Positions 61,711 through 64,000 of a DNA stretch of 64,000 nucleotides are shown here, piece by piece (the first letter of the stretch is position 1; the number at the start of each line of letters is the position of its first letter). The position numbers were made by a program, and so were the translations under genes. Below the pieces are notes generated by a model. It saw nothing but the letters and a program-made list of their open reading frames with translations. It was not told where the DNA came from and did not search any database. Origin of the DNA: Gammaproteobacteria bacterium (GTDB lineage: Bacteria; Pseudomonadota; Gammaproteobacteria; JAABTG01). The stretch is taken from contig JAXHLS010000002.1 in NCBI GenBank assembly GCA_034522055.1, positions 2,108,001 through 2,172,000 on the forward strand. Reading direction: 5' to 3'.

Positions 61711-62922
61711 ATGCTCAAGCTCGCATTCCGCAATATATTCCGGCAGAAGGCCCGCATGCTGCTTACCCTAATGGTGATTGCTTTCGGCGTGGTGGGGCTG
61801 ATCCTGAGTGGTGGCTTCGTGGAGGACATATTCGTCCAGTTGCGCGAGGCGACCATCCACTCGCGGCTGGGCCATATCCAGGTCTATTCGAAGGGTTACT
61901 ACGAATACGGTCGCCGGGATCCTTATGAATACATGATCGCCGAACCGAAGGAGGTGGTCGAGCAACTCGGCGAGTGGCCGGAAGTGGAAGAAATCCTCCA
62001 GCGTTTGAACTTCTTCGGCCTCCTCAACAATGGCAAAACCGATATCCCCATCATGGGTGAAGGCGTACAGCCGGATAAGGAGGCCCGCCTGGGAAGCTAT
62101 TTTTTCATTGCCGAAGGTCGGGCCTTGACGGCCGAGGACGAGTACGGCGTATTGCTGGGTGAAGGCGTCGCAGCCTCGTTACAGGTGGGTCCCGGTGATT
62201 ACGTCAACCTACTGTTGAGTACCAAGCAGGGTTCATTGAATTCTCTAGAGTTGGAGGTCGTGGGCACGTTCCGAACCTTTTCAAAGGAATACGATGACAG
62301 GGCAATCCGGCTTCCCTTGGAGCGGGCAAAGGAGTTGACGGATACCGAGCAGGTCCATGCGCTGGTGCTGCTGCTGGCGTCGAATACCGCGACGGACCGG
62401 CTTGCGGATTACCTTGACCAAGTGCTGGGCCCGCTGGGTTACGAGGTGTGGACGTGGGTCGAGCTGGATGATTTCTATCCGAAGACCGTGGAGCTCTACA
62501 AGGGGCAGTTCGGCTTCCTGCAGGGCATTATTCTGCTCATTGTTCTGCTAAGCGTGCTGTCCAGTGTCAGCATGACCATGAACGAGCGCGTGGGCGAATT
62601 CGGGACGTTGCGCGCCATCGGGCTGCGGTCGAGCCAGCTTTTCAGGCAAGCCCTATTGGAAAACGTAATCCTGGGTGCAGGGGGGGGCGCCCTCGGGGTC
62701 ATCCTTGGTATTGCGCTGGCACTCATAATCTCGGAGATCGGTATCCCCATGCCACCGCCGCCTAACTCCAATACTCCCTACACGGCCTATATCCGCATCG
62801 TGCCCGACATACTAGTGACCGCCTTCATCGTCGGCTTTGCCGCGACGTTTTTCTCCGCGCTCCTTGCGGCGCGGCGGCCGGTTAAGACTCCCATCGTCGA
62901 CGCGTTGCGACAGAACATTTGA
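61711..62922 (+). CDS. FtsX/MacB-type ABC transporter permease
   Basis: 403 residues, similar in plan to the previous permease without the zinc ribbon: N-terminal helix (about 15-35, MLLTLMVIAFGVVGLILSGG), periplasmic domain with TIHSRLGHIQVYSKGYYE matching TIRSRLGHVQVAQEGYFE of its neighbour, and the C-terminal FtsX core SSVSMTMNERVGEFGTLRAIG. Together they look like a LolCE-type heterodimer whose ATPase could be the gene starting at 63850. Confidence 0.9.
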   Translation: MLKLAFRNIFRQKARMLLTLMVIAFGVVGLILSGGFVEDIFVQLREATIHSRLGHIQVYSKGYYEYGRRDPYEYMIAEPKEVVEQLGEWPEVEEILQRLNFFGLLNNGKTDIPIMGEGVQPDKEARLGSYFFIAEGRALTAEDEYGVLLGEGVAASLQVGPGDYVNLLLSTKQGSLNSLELEVVGTFRTFSKEYDDRAIRLPLERAKELTDTEQVHALVLLLASNTATDRLADYLDQVLGPLGYEVWTWVELDDFYPKTVELYKGQFGFLQGIILLIVLLSVLSSVSMTMNERVGEFGTLRAIGLRSSQLFRQALLENVILGAGGGALGVILGIALALIISEIGIPMPPPPNSNTPYTAYIRIVPDILVTAFIVGFAATFFSALLAARRPVKTPIVDALRQNI

Positions 62923-62946
62923 GCCGCACTGTACTAAACGCGACAG

Positions 62947-63705
62947 CTAATTCAACTTCTTGAGATAGCTCTTGGTGAAGATTTTGTCGGGCAGATTCCG
63001 CTTGACCATATCCTTGTAATGCATGTACGACTCCTCTCCCTCTTTGACGTTGTCCACGAGGCGCATGCGTACGGGTCGTATCATCCCTCCGAGTTCTTCG
63101 TACTTGTCGTAATAGCTGAGCTTAAGCAGACGCCCTGACTTGGTGTAGAACTCGGCCTTATGGGGATGGTAGTTCTCCTTGTTGACCCAGTACTTCACCC
63201 GGTGATAGGTGACGCCCGGCTTGGCAGCTAACAGATCGAGAACATAGTGTTCCGCTCCGGCGATGTCCTCGGTGCCGATCACTTCCGCGGTGTAGTCACC
63301 GGCGAAATTGGCGCGCGCCAAATCTCCGTTGGCCACCTGACCTGTCAGACGCTGGGACAGGGGTAAGCGGACGGGTTGCGACACCGTGGGCAGGAAGACC
63401 CACAGGTCAGAGCCTTTCATCAACATGATTCTGCCGCGCTCGGAGGCTGGGTAGGTAGTCATGACAACGGTGTCCTCATTGCTTTTGGAAAGCACCCGAT
63501 ACCGGAACACCTCCGGCTCTCGATCCGGATAGAGAGACTGCACCGCCACATCCACTTGGAAACCATCATCGGGGAATCTCACGCGGTCCGCCCGCTTGAT
63601 TATCTCAGCCGCAGAGATGGCCTCCGCGTTGACAGGTGAAGTAAAACTACAAAGGACAATAAACAGCGGCGCTAGAAAGGCATAGAGTGTCGAGTTTTGC
63701 GGCAT
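62947..63705 (-). CDS. Outer-membrane-lipoprotein-sorting-like protein (LolA/LolB fold)
   Basis: 252 residues. Signal peptide (about 1-27, cleaved near VNA-EA). The mature part resembles the LolA-like family annotated as outer membrane lipoprotein-sorting protein: SAAEIIKRADRVRFPDDGF, MLMKGSDLWVFLPTVSQPVRL, GDYTAEVIGTEDIAGAEHY and RVKYWVNKENYHPHKAEFY. Periplasmic carrier or chaperone that may accept cargo from the adjacent FtsX-type permeases. It runs opposite to both neighbours. Confidence 0.88.
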   Translation of the reverse strand: MPQNSTLYAFLAPLFIVLCSFTSPVNAEAISAAEIIKRADRVRFPDDGFQVDVAVQSLYPDREPEVFRYRVLSKSNEDTVVMTTYPASERGRIMLMKGSDLWVFLPTVSQPVRLPLSQRLTGQVANGDLARANFAGDYTAEVIGTEDIAGAEHYVLDLLAAKPGVTYHRVKYWVNKENYHPHKAEFYTKSGRLLKLSYYDKYEELGGMIRPVRMRLVDNVKEGEESYMHYKDMVKRNLPDKIFTKSYLKKLN

Positions 63706-63776
63706 CGTGATGTACTCTTAATCTGATAAGACAAGGGGTAAGAGTAGCTCGGTCCTGGGCTCTTTGAAATCGTTTC

Positions 63777-63806
63777 TTTACATTCGCAGCGTAACTTACC
63801 TAATAT
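63777..63806 (+). promoter_or_regulatory. Candidate promoter of the ABC ATPase gene
   Basis: TTTACA, 18-base spacer, TAATAT, about 45 bases before the ATG. The divergent LolA-like gene is also read from this 144-base interval. Confidence 0.4.
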
Positions 63807-63849
63807 GCTCAAATTTTGGGGATAACTGCGCCTGCAGAGCGCTTGGGCC

Positions 63850-64000
63850 ATGGCGGTCGTACGTGTCGAAAATGTAACCAAGACCTATATCATGGGCAAG
63901 CAGGAGGTTCATGCCCTCAGAGGGGTCTCCCTGGAAGTCGGCGAGGGCCGATTCCTAGCGATAGCTGGCCCGTCTGGGAGCGGCAAGTCAACCCTGCTTA
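63850..64000 (+). CDS. ABC transporter ATP-binding protein (3' end outside window)
   Basis: First 50 residues of a LolD/MacB-type ATPase: [37 protein letters not shown] and Walker [12 protein letters not shown] at the window edge. Probably the energy subunit for the FtsX-type permeases at 60-62.9 kb. The frame is open to the last base. Confidence 0.9.
   Translation, partial: MAVVRVENVTKTYIMGKQEVHALRGVSLEVGEGRFLAIAGPSGSGKSTLL

Overview
The window is GC-rich DNA from a gammaproteobacterium. The order dapF-DUF484-xerC-hslVU-DUF971-ubiE-ubiJ-ubiB and the cluster gpmI-envC-ctpA-yibQ beside rhodanese/thioredoxin-secB-gpsA are gammaproteobacterial housekeeping neighbourhoods. PEP-CTERM proteins, a PrsT-type TPR lipoprotein and an exosortase-associated acyltransferase suggest an environmental, exopolysaccharide-making lineage (Chromatiales-like is my guess). 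No rRNA, tRNA or CRISPR array was seen.

Layout. 1-9.2 kb: the end of nth, DUF1841, then a tight operon in which a GAF-SpoIIE-HATPase protein and a STAS protein precede an MlaEFD-like lipid ABC/MCE transporter with its lipoprotein, followed by a CHASE2 adenylate cyclase and a class II cAMP phosphodiesterase. 9.2-9.8 kb: dispersed repeats. 9.8-14.1 kb (minus): CHASE2 Ser/Thr kinase, PP2C phosphatase and double-FHA protein. 14.4-22.8 kb (plus): dapF to ubiB. 22.8-23.5 kb: a non-coding repeat block bounded by perfect 34-bp inverted repeats. 23.5-28.7 kb (minus): gpmI-envC-ctpA-yibQ. 28.9-31.9 kb: a BigR/SqrR-like ArsR regulator, rhodanese, thioredoxin, secB, gpsA. 32.1-36.4 kb: three lipid/acyl genes, two of them fused to cyclic-nucleotide-binding domains.

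36.4-53.5 kb is an accessory island. It first holds a crowd of toxin-antitoxin modules, many with broken toxins, plus Uma2 and ISKra4 remnants and one PEP-CTERM gene. From 42.9 to 53.1 kb there is a stack of nested mobile elements: an IS1380-like transposase remnant is split by an IS21-family element (5-bp target duplication CATCG); its istA is split by a recombinase-in-trio (RIT) element; and that element's ritB is split by a second RIT element. Both RIT insertions have the same odd junction: a direct target repeat at each end and, on the ritC side only, a 32-40 bp palindrome containing an inverted copy of the target.

53.5-64 kb: an SMP-30/strictosidine-synthase-like protein, a second PEP-CTERM protein, the PrsT lipoprotein, a ThiF-like enzyme, two FtsX-type permeases (one with an N-terminal zinc ribbon), a LolA-like protein and the start of an ABC ATPase. 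The two PEP-CTERM genes, 14 kb apart, share a sigma-54 -24/-12 promoter and a 16-bp motif GTCGGwAArTTTTACA placed 86-87 bp upstream of the -24 GG. This looks like a regulon signature.

How the genes may work together (inference): a partner switch could gate lipid transport; CHASE2 cyclase and PDE could set cAMP; cAMP could act on the CNB-acyltransferase and CNB-patatin proteins; and sigma-54 would drive the PEP-CTERM exported proteins.
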